The position numbers were made by a program, and so were the translations under genes. A model generated the notes under the pieces. The model was given only the letters and a program-made list of their open reading frames with translations, searched no databases and was not told the DNA's origin. A stretch of 64,000 bases of DNA from a bacterium. GTDB lineage: Bacteria; Patescibacteriota; Saccharimonadia; Saccharimonadales; Saccharimonadaceae. Where the stretch lies: assembly GCA_030429445.1 (NCBI GenBank), contig JAUIFG010000002.1:62001-126000 (forward strand), read 5' to 3'. Each line of letters opens with the position of its first letter. Position 1 is the first letter of the stretch. Of this stretch, positions 42,095 to 50,926 are shown piece after piece.

Positions 42095-43552
42095 CTACTC
42101 AACGATATTGCTATTACGTAGATCGTATTTCGTGACGCGCCATAGATAGATGCAGGCAACTATCAATATGGCGTATGCAGACCATGCCATCCATGATTCA
42201 ATCTCGACAACTGTCAAGGCCCAGGGTAAGTTCGCAAAATATTGGGCAACGGTGGTCATGTACGATAAAAGTATTTGCGCAGGCAAACCTATCACGGTTG
42301 CAACTGCTGGTGCAAAAATTGCGCCAACGCCCGCAAGAAACGTCAACAACATAGCTAGTGGTACAAGTGGCAGAATCAAAAGATTGGCAATGACCGCAAC
42401 ATTACTAAACTGCCCAAATGACAATATCAAAATAGGCATGGTCATGATAGTTGCACTCACCGTTTCGCCCATAATCTGACGAATCGTTCCTGGTTTTTTT
42501 GTTCCAAAAAAATATCGTTGTAAAAGCGGAGCGAGAATCATAACGCCACCAAATGCAGCAAAGCTCAGTTGCCAACCAAGATCACTCCACGCATATGTTG
42601 GATCAATCAGCACGGTCACGGCGGCCGCAAATGGCAAAAGCACCAATGGATGAAATCGACGACCGTAATACCATGCGGCCAGACTGAGCCCCGCTACAAG
42701 TCCCGCCCGCGACATACTCGGACTTGCTCCTGTCACCGCAATAAATCCAACAATCATAATACTCGCGGATAGTGTTGCGAGGTACTTCGAAACTTTAACG
42801 AACAACCTGCGTGCCAAACGAACCAATATCGTCAAATTATATCCACTCGCCACGACAACATGAGTCAGTCCTGCGATTACCAATGCCTGGTCTAACTCTG
42901 GAGGCAAAGCGCGACGTTGACCAACTAAATAGCCCAATCCCAAACTTACTTCTGGCTCTTTAATAGCTAGCCGAACATTGTCGCCAAACCAATCACGTGC
43001 ACGTCCCGCAACATCACCAGGTTCTGGTCGAAAAACGGATACAATCTTGCCACTCGACATTGATGCCGAGAAATTTCCAAAACCTTCACTCAATCTGCCA
43101 CTAACGGTTACGACATCACTCCGCTTGACAGTGCTCCCGCCAGTAATACTTATCCATATTTTTCCTGCGAATGAATGGCCGTCAATCATTACATCATTCA
43201 TTCGCAATAGCATTTCGTCACGTTTGCCAATATCTGGATCATCATTCACTCTGCCCGTTATCGATACGGTCTGACCAATCAAATTTTCATAAACGACGAG
43301 TTGAGTTTGCAACCCTGATCCTCGCCACAATCCAATTACCATACCCGCAACGAATATCAGCGGCAACAACCATGCGAAACGTTTCCACAAAACAAACACT
43401 AACAATGCTACTCCAGCAAGCAGCCAAGATAATGAACTAAACATTCCTTGTCCCAAAGTAGGAACGACCGCGGTCCCTGAAACAACACCAACACAAGCTA
43501 GTGCAATCAACCAAGACGAGTGAACCTTCCGCTGCAACCGCCATATCCGCAT
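42095..43552 (-). CDS. comEC: ComEC-type DNA uptake channel, without beta-lactamase domain
   Basis: ComEC carries single-stranded DNA across the inner membrane in natural transformation. The 485-residue protein has an N-terminal membrane pair, the OB-like DUF4131 segment (TVSITGRVNDDPDIGKRDEM near 93), and the competence domain with LPPELDQALVIAGLTHVVVA near 215 and about ten membrane helices. The C-terminal metallo-beta-lactamase-like domain of full-length ComEC is absent. It is divergent from pgl, with a perfect inverted repeat over both promoters. Confidence 0.92.
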   Translation of the reverse strand: MRIWRLQRKVHSSWLIALACVGVVSGTAVVPTLGQGMFSSLSWLLAGVALLVFVLWKRFAWLLPLIFVAGMVIGLWRGSGLQTQLVVYENLIGQTVSITGRVNDDPDIGKRDEMLLRMNDVMIDGHSFAGKIWISITGGSTVKRSDVVTVSGRLSEGFGNFSASMSSGKIVSVFRPEPGDVAGRARDWFGDNVRLAIKEPEVSLGLGYLVGQRRALPPELDQALVIAGLTHVVVASGYNLTILVRLARRLFVKVSKYLATLSASIMIVGFIAVTGASPSMSRAGLVAGLSLAAWYYGRRFHPLVLLPFAAAVTVLIDPTYAWSDLGWQLSFAAFGGVMILAPLLQRYFFGTKKPGTIRQIMGETVSATIMTMPILILSFGQFSNVAVIANLLILPLVPLAMLLTFLAGVGAIFAPAVATVIGLPAQILLSYMTTVAQYFANLPWALTVVEIESWMAWSAYAILIVACIYLWRVTKYDLRNSNIVE

Positions 43553-43578
43553 GACACATATAATACATGATGTGTCAT
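43551..43578. promoter_or_regulatory. Inverted repeat over the comEC/pgl divergent promoters
   Basis: ATGACACAT (43551-43559) and ATGTGTCAT (43570-43578) form a perfect 9-bp inverted repeat with a 10-base spacer. It covers the comEC start codon, TATAAT for pgl (43559-43564) and TATTAT for comEC on the other strand. This is the layout of an operator for a dimeric regulator; a regulator is not identified. Confidence 0.45.
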
Positions 43579-43587
43579 ACTGAACCT

Positions 43588-44304
43588 ATGAAGAATCTGC
43601 ATGTTTATGGTGGCAAGACAGCTCTCGCCGAAGCGGTTGCTTTTCGTACTGTCACAGTTTTGCGACACGCTTTGCAAAAACATGGTGACGCAGTATGGGT
43701 GCTGGCTGGTGGGTCAACTCCACTTTTGGCATACGGTACGATCGTATCAAAATATGCAAAATCTATCGACTGGACCAAGGTCACTATCGCCATGGGCGAC
43801 GAACGCATGGTTCCAGCCAAAAGCCCGCACAATAACTGGCACACGATTAGCGAAATTCTACGTGATCTACCAACAAAAAAACTCAAACCAGACTCTACGC
43901 TATCGGCCAAGGAATCTGCCAGGGATTACGAAAAAAAACTACGCACTCTACCCGAACGTCACAACGGACTGCCTCGTCTTGATTTAGTGTGGCTCGGCGT
44001 GGGGCCAGATGGCCATACGCTGTCGCTATTTCCGGCCCATAGCAGCCTACTACCAACAAACAACTTGGTTATCCCCGTTCACGACTCACCCAAACCACCT
44101 TCTGACAGAATCAGCTTGTCGTTACGCGCACTACTAGGTGCTCGATCAGCAATGATTATCGCAACCGGCAAAGATAAACAGGCCGCCATGACCGATGCAC
44201 TTGCAAAGAAAAACCTGCCCATCGCGCTCGCCAATGACATTATCACAACTCACAATGGTTTGGTTGAATGGTTTGTAGACGAAGCATCTTCTCCGGAAAA
44301 CTAA
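43588..44304 (+). CDS. pgl: 6-phosphogluconolactonase
   Basis: Pgl hydrolyses 6-phosphogluconolactone in the oxidative pentose phosphate pathway. About 238 residues: WVLAGGSTPLLAYG near 40, KVTIAMGDERMVP near 68, and LVWLGVGPDGHTLSLFP near 138 are the family signatures. I chose ATG 43588 because the typical N-terminus starts there; two ATGs at 43567 and 43570 lie inside the promoter region. No zwf or gnd is in the window. Confidence 0.9.
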   Translation: MKNLHVYGGKTALAEAVAFRTVTVLRHALQKHGDAVWVLAGGSTPLLAYGTIVSKYAKSIDWTKVTIAMGDERMVPAKSPHNNWHTISEILRDLPTKKLKPDSTLSAKESARDYEKKLRTLPERHNGLPRLDLVWLGVGPDGHTLSLFPAHSSLLPTNNLVIPVHDSPKPPSDRISLSLRALLGARSAMIIATGKDKQAAMTDALAKKNLPIALANDIITTHNGLVEWFVDEASSPEN

Positions 44305-44328
44305 AAGTATAATCACCCGATGTGTTAA

Positions 44329-44357
44329 TTGACAACTCCCCTATAAATTGTTATATT
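44329..44357 (+). promoter_or_regulatory. Promoter of tRNA-Lys(TTT)
   Basis: TTGACA (44329-44334), 17-base spacer, TATATT (44352-44357): the best sigma-70-type promoter in the window. The tRNA begins 23 bases after the -10 box. Confidence 0.75.
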
Positions 44358-44380
44358 TACTAAAGTTTTTTAACACAAAC

Positions 44381-44457
44381 GGGTCCATAGCTCAGCTGGT
44401 TAGAGCACCTGCCTTTTAAGCAGGGTGTCGTGAGTTCAAGCCTCACTGGACCCTCCA
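44381..44457 (+). tRNA. tRNA-Lys (anticodon TTT)
   Basis: A 77-base cloverleaf: acceptor GGGTCCA/TGGACCC, anticodon loop CTTTTAA between CCTGC and GCAGG, T loop TTCAAGC, base 73 U, CCA encoded. Similar to tRNA-Lys(CTT) at 2559 in the D and anticodon arms. Confidence 0.97.
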
Positions 44458-44494
44458 CGAAAGAACCGTCCTTTTCGGACGGTTTTTTCGTGGA
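44455..44494 (+). terminator. Terminator of tRNA-Lys(TTT), reaching into the CCA
   Basis: AACCGTCC/GGACGGTT core with T run; the stem extends outward as CCACGAAA/TTTCGTGG so that the encoded CCA is in its 5' arm. Confidence 0.8.
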
Positions 44495-44527
44495 GTACTT
44501 TCCCGAGAATAGAAAAAATTATGTTAA

Positions 44528-47221
44528 CTACCACGTTGCAGCAACTGATCGTACCCATGTGTTCGCTGCGATACAGACATAGACGTAATTAGAATCAGCC
44601 GCCCATTGCCCAGGAATACCCGTGGCTGATGCACTGCCAGGTACAGATACCTTCACTCCAACCGGATTACTATTAACCTGCAACGCACCCGCACCTTGTA
44701 GTTCGAAGTTAAAGCCTACGTCAGTGTCTGCTCCATTGATGTCCCAGCCAGCATTGCCGGATTCTTGCCAGGATTGTATTGTGCCGGTGCCTTTTGTGCG
44801 CAGGTTAAGGTCTACGTTGGTATCGGCACCTTGTGCTTGGATGGTAGGTACGTTTCCGGCAGTTGTATAGATTTGGAACTTACCTGAACCTTTTGGTTCA
44901 ATGCTGATGTTTATGTTTGTATCGGTACCGGCAGCTGTTACTTTGGGAGTTCCTGATGTAGCGGCGTTTAGGAATCGGACATAATTGACTGCACTTGCAG
45001 TCGGGACAACATCAAATGCGGTGTTGCCATTGGTGTCTACGAATACAGCAGCTCTTAGGGTTTTGTTGGTGAGGGTTTGAGTACTTGAAACATCTACTAT
45101 TTGGATACCGTTGGCTTGGACGACTCCTGCGCCCTTAGGAAGCAGATTTATTGATATGTCTGTATCGGACCCGCCAACGCCTATGATGGGAGTACTTCCA
45201 GTTTTTCTGTTGTATAGGTTGAAGTAGGTAACAGGGTTTGCTTCTGGCGTGATACGAATCATGTCTGCACCGCTTGTGGAGTCTTTGATTGTATCTATGT
45301 TGGGTGTGGTGAGGGTTTTGTTGGTGAGGGTTTGAGTGCCGCTGATAGTGGCGACTTCGACATAATTAGCCCTGACCACACCCGTACCCTTTGGTACTAG
45401 ATCGAGGGAGATATTCGTATCACTACCCGATGCAAATAACTGAGGTCCATTCGTTGTTGTATTCGCATTTGCCTGTAGATAGTTCACTGCGCCCGGTGCA
45501 GATGAAAAGAGGAAAGATAGCAAACCATTCGCAGGATCATATACATTGCTTATTTTTGGATTGGTAAGATTGGGATCGGTAAGCGTTTTATTTGTGAGGG
45601 TTTGAGTAGACGAGATATCGGCTATTTGACGACCAAATGCCTTCATGCCATTTGATGATACGTTGTTTACCGTACCCGTAGGAACTGCGGACTGCCAGGC
45701 CGAATCTTGTTCATAGGTGAATGTGATGCCTGTGTTGGTTGATCGGCGAGACAACTCGTATACATCAAAACCGCCATACGTATTGGTCTTTTTTATCCAA
45801 AGCTCCATGTCGGTGGACCAACCACCTGATATAACTTTAAAGCTATCGGTAGAAATCCGCTCACTTTGTGAAGGTGCCGATGTAATCTCTACCCGAACCG
45901 TAGGGTCAGCACCGGAGCCATTTGAGCGAAACCACGCCGACACAATAGCGGTCTCGCCAGTACCCGTAGATGCATTAAAAGCCAGTAATACAGATACGTC
46001 CTCGTACTCAAGCGTGCTCATGGAAACCGTGCAGATTTTTGCCCAAGTATTTGCCCCGTCCTCAACTCCGGTACCACCATGTTGTGTGTAAGCCACTCGC
46101 CTAGAGACACCCGTCAAAGTATTGCTATCAGAACTAATCGTCTTATTCGTCAGCGCCTGCGCACCAGAAGTAGTCGCAACCTCAACGCCGTTAGTTCTCA
46201 CTATCCCGGCACCTTGAGTAGAAATGTTAAAATCAACGTCCACATCAATACCCGAGCTACTGAGCTTTGCGGGCTGTCCTGAGGTATTCTGATAAACGCG
46301 TACGCCTGAATTACCTTTTGGAGCAAGAGTCATCCAAATATCAACGTCATCCCCCTCCGTCTCTAGTGATGGCACTCCCCCAGCGGCTCGGTTTTTGATG
46401 ACAAAGTTATTTACTGCCGAAGCCTGACCGGAAAGGTTAAGAATCGTATTATTATTTGTATCCTTAATCGTACTGACAACTCTTGGATTGCTCAGCGTCT
46501 TATTTGTCAAAGTCTGTGTATCCGTTGTACCAACCACCGTTCCGGATGGTGCAGCAACCGAACCAAGAACACCTGAGGTGAGCGTAGCGAGTCCTGTGCC
46601 TGTTGCACGTTTGAGAGTTTTACCTCCAGTGCCAGAAAAGAGTACTACTTCGTTATCAACGGAAGAAGCAGTGTTAGTTGAAGCATCGCCACCAACAGGA
46701 GGAGTTGCCCATGTTCCGTCACCACGCCAATACGTTGATGATGATGCAGAAGTGCCAGAGTTGAGGTTTGTAACAGGGAGGTTGCCGGTTACGCTAGAAG
46801 CAAGGGATACATTGGTGATGGTATTGTTATCTGCATCAATGGTTTTGTTGGTGAGAGTAGCGGTTGCTGCGTTCTTTGTGGCATCGCTAGTGTTGTCTAC
46901 GTTGTCTAGGCCAACGTCGTCTTTGATGAGAGTAACAACGCCAGTTTTGGAGGCAACGCTGGTGACGGGGGCTATTGTATTGAGCTTTGTTTGAACGGCA
47001 CTAGTTAATTTTGTTTCAGCAATAGTTCCATCTGCCAAGAGAGTGTTCGTGATGCTGCCACTTGCGATAGAGGCATTAGTAATTGTATTTGGGGCGATAG
47101 CTGCACTTGTAACGACATTGTCTTTTAACGCTCCGTTTGCTTTGTGGGTTTGAGATAGGTAATCGTTAAGAATATCACCCCATGTACCATTGTCTTGACC
47201 GGGAATCGGAAGGCGAGCCAT
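44528..47221 (-). CDS. Giant phage tail-fibre-like repeat protein
   Basis: An 897-residue protein with the look of a phage tail fibre. The N-terminus (MARLPIPGQDNGTWGDILND) is of the type seen in tail-fibre-like proteins. The body has six copies of a TQTLTNKTL-type motif (near residues 125, 240, 360, 545, 635, 720), each spaced by a beta-rich unit with SDTNISLDLVPKGTG-like repeats. The C-terminus (GQWAADSNYVYVCIAANTWV) is typical of fibre tips. GGAGGCG before the ATG is a good ribosome site. No other phage gene is nearby, and there is no signal peptide, so export would need a special route. Confidence 0.8.
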   Translation of the reverse strand: MARLPIPGQDNGTWGDILNDYLSQTHKANGALKDNVVTSAAIAPNTITNASIASGSITNTLLADGTIAETKLTSAVQTKLNTIAPVTSVASKTGVVTLIKDDVGLDNVDNTSDATKNAATATLTNKTIDADNNTITNVSLASSVTGNLPVTNLNSGTSASSSTYWRGDGTWATPPVGGDASTNTASSVDNEVVLFSGTGGKTLKRATGTGLATLTSGVLGSVAAPSGTVVGTTDTQTLTNKTLSNPRVVSTIKDTNNNTILNLSGQASAVNNFVIKNRAAGGVPSLETEGDDVDIWMTLAPKGNSGVRVYQNTSGQPAKLSSSGIDVDVDFNISTQGAGIVRTNGVEVATTSGAQALTNKTISSDSNTLTGVSRRVAYTQHGGTGVEDGANTWAKICTVSMSTLEYEDVSVLLAFNASTGTGETAIVSAWFRSNGSGADPTVRVEITSAPSQSERISTDSFKVISGGWSTDMELWIKKTNTYGGFDVYELSRRSTNTGITFTYEQDSAWQSAVPTGTVNNVSSNGMKAFGRQIADISSTQTLTNKTLTDPNLTNPKISNVYDPANGLLSFLFSSAPGAVNYLQANANTTTNGPQLFASGSDTNISLDLVPKGTGVVRANYVEVATISGTQTLTNKTLTTPNIDTIKDSTSGADMIRITPEANPVTYFNLYNRKTGSTPIIGVGGSDTDISINLLPKGAGVVQANGIQIVDVSSTQTLTNKTLRAAVFVDTNGNTAFDVVPTASAVNYVRFLNAATSGTPKVTAAGTDTNINISIEPKGSGKFQIYTTAGNVPTIQAQGADTNVDLNLRTKGTGTIQSWQESGNAGWDINGADTDVGFNFELQGAGALQVNSNPVGVKVSVPGSASATGIPGQWAADSNYVYVCIAANTWVRSVAATW

Positions 47222-47455
47222 TAGCTAGACGCCTCCGAATAATCAAAGGGAAGGAAACGAGGCGAAAAAGAAAATTGAGGCACACTCAACTGGAACCGAG
47301 ATACATGCAGCCTCTCTTTTTGTCTATCTCTAATGCATGCCATGACTTGCACCCCGGAATAATTTCCTTACTTTTATGTGTCCATTATTAAGTTTATAGC
47401 ATGAGTGGTATAGGGGTCAAGAGAAAGAATGCATATAGGTTATAATGGACAAGTT
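47222..47455. other. Gene-free gap before the glycerophosphodiesterase gene
   Basis: I see no gene here. The only features are the ribosome site of the tail-fibre gene at the left and the TATAAT box at 47441-47446 at the right. Confidence 0.6.
47441..47446 (+). promoter_or_regulatory. -10 box of the glycerophosphodiesterase gene
   Basis: TATAAT with the ATG 9 bases later, giving a leader of only a few bases. It decides the start codon. Confidence 0.6.
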
Positions 47456-48130
47456 ATGTTAATTATTGGTCACCGAGGCGCAGCCGGACTTGCGAACGAG
47501 AATACTCTCGAAAGCTTGCAAGCAGGCATCGACGCAGATGTAGACATGCTGGAATTTGATGTCAGGCTTACGTCTGACAAAGTCCCCATTCTTGCACATG
47601 ACACTAAACTACATGGTCATCGAATCAGCCAGACAAGGTACTCAAAACTACGAAAAGCCGGTCGAGTCACAACATTGCGTGATGTTTTGGATAAATTATT
47701 TGGAAAAATATATCTAAACCTCGAGTTTAAACCCGTCAACGGAGTAGACATTATTTTTGAACTTATAAAAAATGAGTACGTAAAATCCCCCAATGATTGG
47801 AACAACCTACTCATTTCATCGTTCCATGCGTCAGTATTGATGCGGCTCAGGCAACGCAGCCGCCACATCAATTTGTCTTTTCTGCACAGCATTAATCCTT
47901 TTTCGTTCATGATTTATAATCGAAAACTACATCTGTCAGCAGCAGGATGGCATCGTTTACATTACAACAAGCTATCCATCCAACTCGCAAAAAAGATGGA
48001 TATATTTACTTATGTATACACAGTGAACCGCCCAGAAACAGCGCTGTTATTTAATCATCGCAAAATAGACGGTGTTGTCACCGATTATCCTGATCGGATC
48101 ATCAAGGCACTCAACAAAAAAAATAAATAA
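47456..48130 (+). CDS. Glycerophosphodiester phosphodiesterase
   Basis: A GDPD-family enzyme of 224 residues that splits glycerophosphodiesters to glycerol-3-phosphate and an alcohol. The active site begins IIGHRGAAGLANENTLES (His-Arg and Glu pair), then DMLEFDVRLTSDKVPILAHD near 35, with the catalytic His and acidic ligands. The ATG at 47456 was chosen over an in-frame start 27 bases upstream because the latter lies before the -10 box. No signal peptide, so cytoplasmic; it would suit recycling of host or own phospholipid. Confidence 0.92.
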   Translation: MLIIGHRGAAGLANENTLESLQAGIDADVDMLEFDVRLTSDKVPILAHDTKLHGHRISQTRYSKLRKAGRVTTLRDVLDKLFGKIYLNLEFKPVNGVDIIFELIKNEYVKSPNDWNNLLISSFHASVLMRLRQRSRHINLSFLHSINPFSFMIYNRKLHLSAAGWHRLHYNKLSIQLAKKMDIFTYVYTVNRPETALLFNHRKIDGVVTDYPDRIIKALNKKNK

Positions 48131-48137
48131 TCCGCTA

Positions 48138-49076
48138 CTAAGCGTGCTTTAGTTCGTCTAGATGCTCGCGGATTGATAGCGCCGCTGTTGCGCCCTCACC
48201 AACCGCACTCGCAATCTGCATCGTGGCGCCACTTCGCACATCACCACTCGCAAATACACCGGGCAAATTCGTTTCTAATTTCTGGTCTGTTTTTATCAAA
48301 CCAAGCTCGTCAAATTCAATTCCGCTACCTTCGAGAAACTGCGTGTTTGGTTTTAGCCCGACAAAGATAAATACTCCGTCAGTCTCAATCTTGACGTCTT
48401 CACTGCCTTTTTTTGCATTCACATGTGTTACCTTACCGTCAGTCGCAACGATTTCTTGCGGAGTAACACCTAAATGAATCGTTACTTTTCCTTCATCGAC
48501 AAACTTTTGCAAATCCTTCTGCAACACTTCACTTGCTTTTATAGTACTCCGGACGAGCAAATCAATATGAGTAGCGAACCTCGTTAAAAAAATTGCCTCC
48601 TGTACAGCCGAATTGCCACCGCCAACAACAACTAAACGTTTATCACGATAGAATGCCCCATCACACGTTGCACAATAATGAACACCTCGCCCATAGAGTT
48701 CTTTTTCGCCAGGAATACCTAATTTGTTATAATCACTACCCGTTGCTATCAAGACCGTTTTTGCCTGTACTGGTTGGCCATCGACAACAACTGTCTTTGT
48801 CTTGTCATCATTTACCTTCAACTCGCTGATTTCACCGAACTCAATCTTTGCACCGAATCGTTCAGCTTGCTGTTGCAGTTCACCGGCAAGCTTCATACCT
48901 TCAACACCCTTTGGAAAACCTGGATAGTTATCGATGACATCAGTTATCGCTGCCAAACCACCGATAACACCTTTTTCATAAACAACCGTCTGAATGTCTT
49001 CGCGAGTCGTATAAACCGCCGCTGCGAGAGAGCTGGGACCTGCGCCAATCATGAGTGTATCTAGTACTTCTGTCAT
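48138..49076 (-). CDS. trxB: Thioredoxin reductase
   Basis: TrxB passes electrons from NADPH to thioredoxin. 312 residues, with FAD loop IGAGPSSLAAAVYTTR, redox-active pair HYCATCDGAFY near 135, NADPH loop VVVGGGNSAVQEAIFL near 150, and GVFASGDVRSG near 270. Last of a run cyoE-ndh-FKBP-trxB. It could feed the Bcp peroxidase at 18 kb. Confidence 0.96.
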   Translation of the reverse strand: MTEVLDTLMIGAGPSSLAAAVYTTREDIQTVVYEKGVIGGLAAITDVIDNYPGFPKGVEGMKLAGELQQQAERFGAKIEFGEISELKVNDDKTKTVVVDGQPVQAKTVLIATGSDYNKLGIPGEKELYGRGVHYCATCDGAFYRDKRLVVVGGGNSAVQEAIFLTRFATHIDLLVRSTIKASEVLQKDLQKFVDEGKVTIHLGVTPQEIVATDGKVTHVNAKKGSEDVKIETDGVFIFVGLKPNTQFLEGSGIEFDELGLIKTDQKLETNLPGVFASGDVRSGATMQIASAVGEGATAALSIREHLDELKHA

Positions 49077-49104
49077 ATCTTTTTCCTATACATAATATAG
49101 CATC

Positions 49105-49668
49105 TTATTTCAATTCTTTTACTTCAACAATGAACATTAATGGGCCGAATGGACGTCCTGATCCATCGTCTTGATCGCCATATGCTTGTTCAGCCGGTAT
49201 AGTCAACTGTACCGTTGAGCCAACTTTGACGCCAGTTAGCCCTTTTGTCCAACCCTCAATAACACCATCCAACCCAAACTCAATCGGAGTTGTCACGCCA
49301 TCCTTGTTCGAACTATCAAAGATAGCCCCATCCGAAGTCCACCCAAAATAATTTGCCGAAATAGTTGAATCAGCTTTGAGGACTTTTCCGTCACCCTGCT
49401 TGAGTACTTCAACTTTTAGCTCCGTTACCTTGTCTGCATTGAATGAAGTTGCTTTGTGACCATCAAGAGGTCGATTTGCTTTTTTAGCTTCTTCTTGCGC
49501 TTTTTGAAATTCCTCCAACTGCTTTTGATAATTTTCCTGTGCGATCCGTTGATCTGTTTGTTGATTTTGATTCGCAACTACTATGATAAAGAATGAACCA
49601 ATCGTTCCAACCACCATAACTACTGCAATAACCCAAATACCTATACGCTGAGCGTTCGATGTCGCCAT
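49105..49668 (-). CDS. Membrane-anchored FKBP-type peptidyl-prolyl isomerase
   Basis: A 187-residue protein: one N-terminal membrane helix (IGIWVIAVVMVVGTIGSFFI), a Gln/Glu/Lys coiled coil (residues 35-65) and an FKBP domain (near 80-187) with DSTISANYFGW, GAIFDSS, VIEGWTKGLTGVKVGS and LTIPAEQAYG. It should fold proteins outside the membrane. Confidence 0.93.
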   Translation of the reverse strand: MATSNAQRIGIWVIAVVMVVGTIGSFFIIVVANQNQQTDQRIAQENYQKQLEEFQKAQEEAKKANRPLDGHKATSFNADKVTELKVEVLKQGDGKVLKADSTISANYFGWTSDGAIFDSSNKDGVTTPIEFGLDGVIEGWTKGLTGVKVGSTVQLTIPAEQAYGDQDDGSGRPFGPLMFIVEVKELK

Positions 49669-49708
49669 GAATAACCTCTCCTATTCGTTTATTCTTATTA
49701 TAGCAAAG

Positions 49709-50899
49709 TTATTTCGATTTTGGTGGTGTTGGTGTAAAGTAATCGTCTTCTACTACCGTCTGAGCGCGCCACTGACTAAATGCTTGTCCGAGGGGTAGAA
49801 TATCGTGATAACCAACAAAATCAGCAACCCGACGAATAAGTGCCGCAACCCAGCCGTACAGTCGCAAAAAGCGCCACTCGAAAGCCGCCCAATTCTCACC
49901 GACGGGAATAACCACGGGAGGTAACACAGGTTTGTATTTCTTTGCCCTTTTCCCGTTTTGCCGACGTTCCATATTTTTTGCAACAAAGAGTGCATCGTGT
50001 AGCGCAGTCTGAGCCAAACCACTAAATGGCGTAGCGGCATTATCGCCAATTACATAGATTCCATTTTTTGTTCTCATTTGTGAGTCAACGACAACTTTAC
50101 CGTTTTTTGCTAGTTCAAAATGATCAGCGTTTGCTGCAAAAAATGGGTTATTCGCAACGCCAGATGTCCATATAATCGTATGGCTCTTAAGTGGCTTGCC
50201 GTTTACAATCAGGCCATCTGCACTTGCTGATTCTACTTTTTTATTCAATCGAACTCTCACGCCTATTTTTTCAAGTCGCTGCTTTACCTTACTGCTTGTT
50301 TTTTCGCTCATCTTTGGCAATAATCTCGGCATTGCCTCCAAAAGCGTAATACCAACTTTGCCATGTGGTACGCCATAATGACTGCAGAGTCTCTTGATGA
50401 ATTGCCCCATAGATGCAGCCAACTCTATACCCGTCGGACCACCGCCTATAATGACATATTGCTTTTCAACCTCGTGATCCTCCGCAATTGCTTTGTATAA
50501 ATGATGCTTGAGGCGCATGATTTCTTGCTCAGACTTGATGCCATAGGCGAAATCATCAAGACCTTTAATTCCAAAATACGTCGTCACCGACCCAAGCGCC
50601 ATGACTAATCGATCATAATGATAGACGTTTCCTGTATCGCTTGTCAGCGATTTTGCATCGGGATCAACTTTACTAATGTTGTCAATCACGATCTTAACGT
50701 TTTGTTTATCAGCAAAGATTGTCCCCAGAGGCACCCATGATTGCAAATGGCTACGACCTGTCGCCGTCCCATAGAGTGCTGGAAAGTATTGAAAATCAGG
50801 CTTATCACTGATGAGTAAAATCTGGTTAGAAGTATCACGAGCCAACTCTAGTGCTGTTTTTACGCCACCAAAACCACCGCCTACTATTGTAATCTTCAT
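49709..50899 (-). CDS. ndh: Type II NADH dehydrogenase (NDH-2)
   Basis: A 396-residue single-subunit NADH:quinone oxidoreductase-like protein that does not pump protons. FAD loop ITIVGGGFGGVKTALELA at the N-terminus, NADH loop YVIIGGGPTGIELAASMG near 148, and GVYVIGDNAA-type motif (IYVIGDNAAT near 290). The C-terminal 50 residues are amphipathic and could bind the membrane. Its closeness to cyoE and the quinol oxidase suggests a minimal NADH-to-oxygen chain. Confidence 0.92.
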   Translation of the reverse strand: MKITIVGGGFGGVKTALELARDTSNQILLISDKPDFQYFPALYGTATGRSHLQSWVPLGTIFADKQNVKIVIDNISKVDPDAKSLTSDTGNVYHYDRLVMALGSVTTYFGIKGLDDFAYGIKSEQEIMRLKHHLYKAIAEDHEVEKQYVIIGGGPTGIELAASMGQFIKRLCSHYGVPHGKVGITLLEAMPRLLPKMSEKTSSKVKQRLEKIGVRVRLNKKVESASADGLIVNGKPLKSHTIIWTSGVANNPFFAANADHFELAKNGKVVVDSQMRTKNGIYVIGDNAATPFSGLAQTALHDALFVAKNMERRQNGKRAKKYKPVLPPVVIPVGENWAAFEWRFLRLYGWVAALIRRVADFVGYHDILPLGQAFSQWRAQTVVEDDYFTPTPPKSK

Positions 50900-50926
50900 T
50901 ACTTACATCATAAGCAACATTGTCTA

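Noticed and set aside
44640-46520. Regular DNA repeats that might be a CRISPR or satellite
   Set aside because: They are the in-frame NKTL-type protein repeats, with irregular spacing.
46488-46994. A 168-codon frame antisense to the tail-fibre gene
   Set aside because: It is a by-product of the repeated composition of the fibre gene.
44528-47221. A prophage around the tail-fibre-like gene
   Set aside because: No capsid, terminase, portal, lysis or integrase gene lies on either side.
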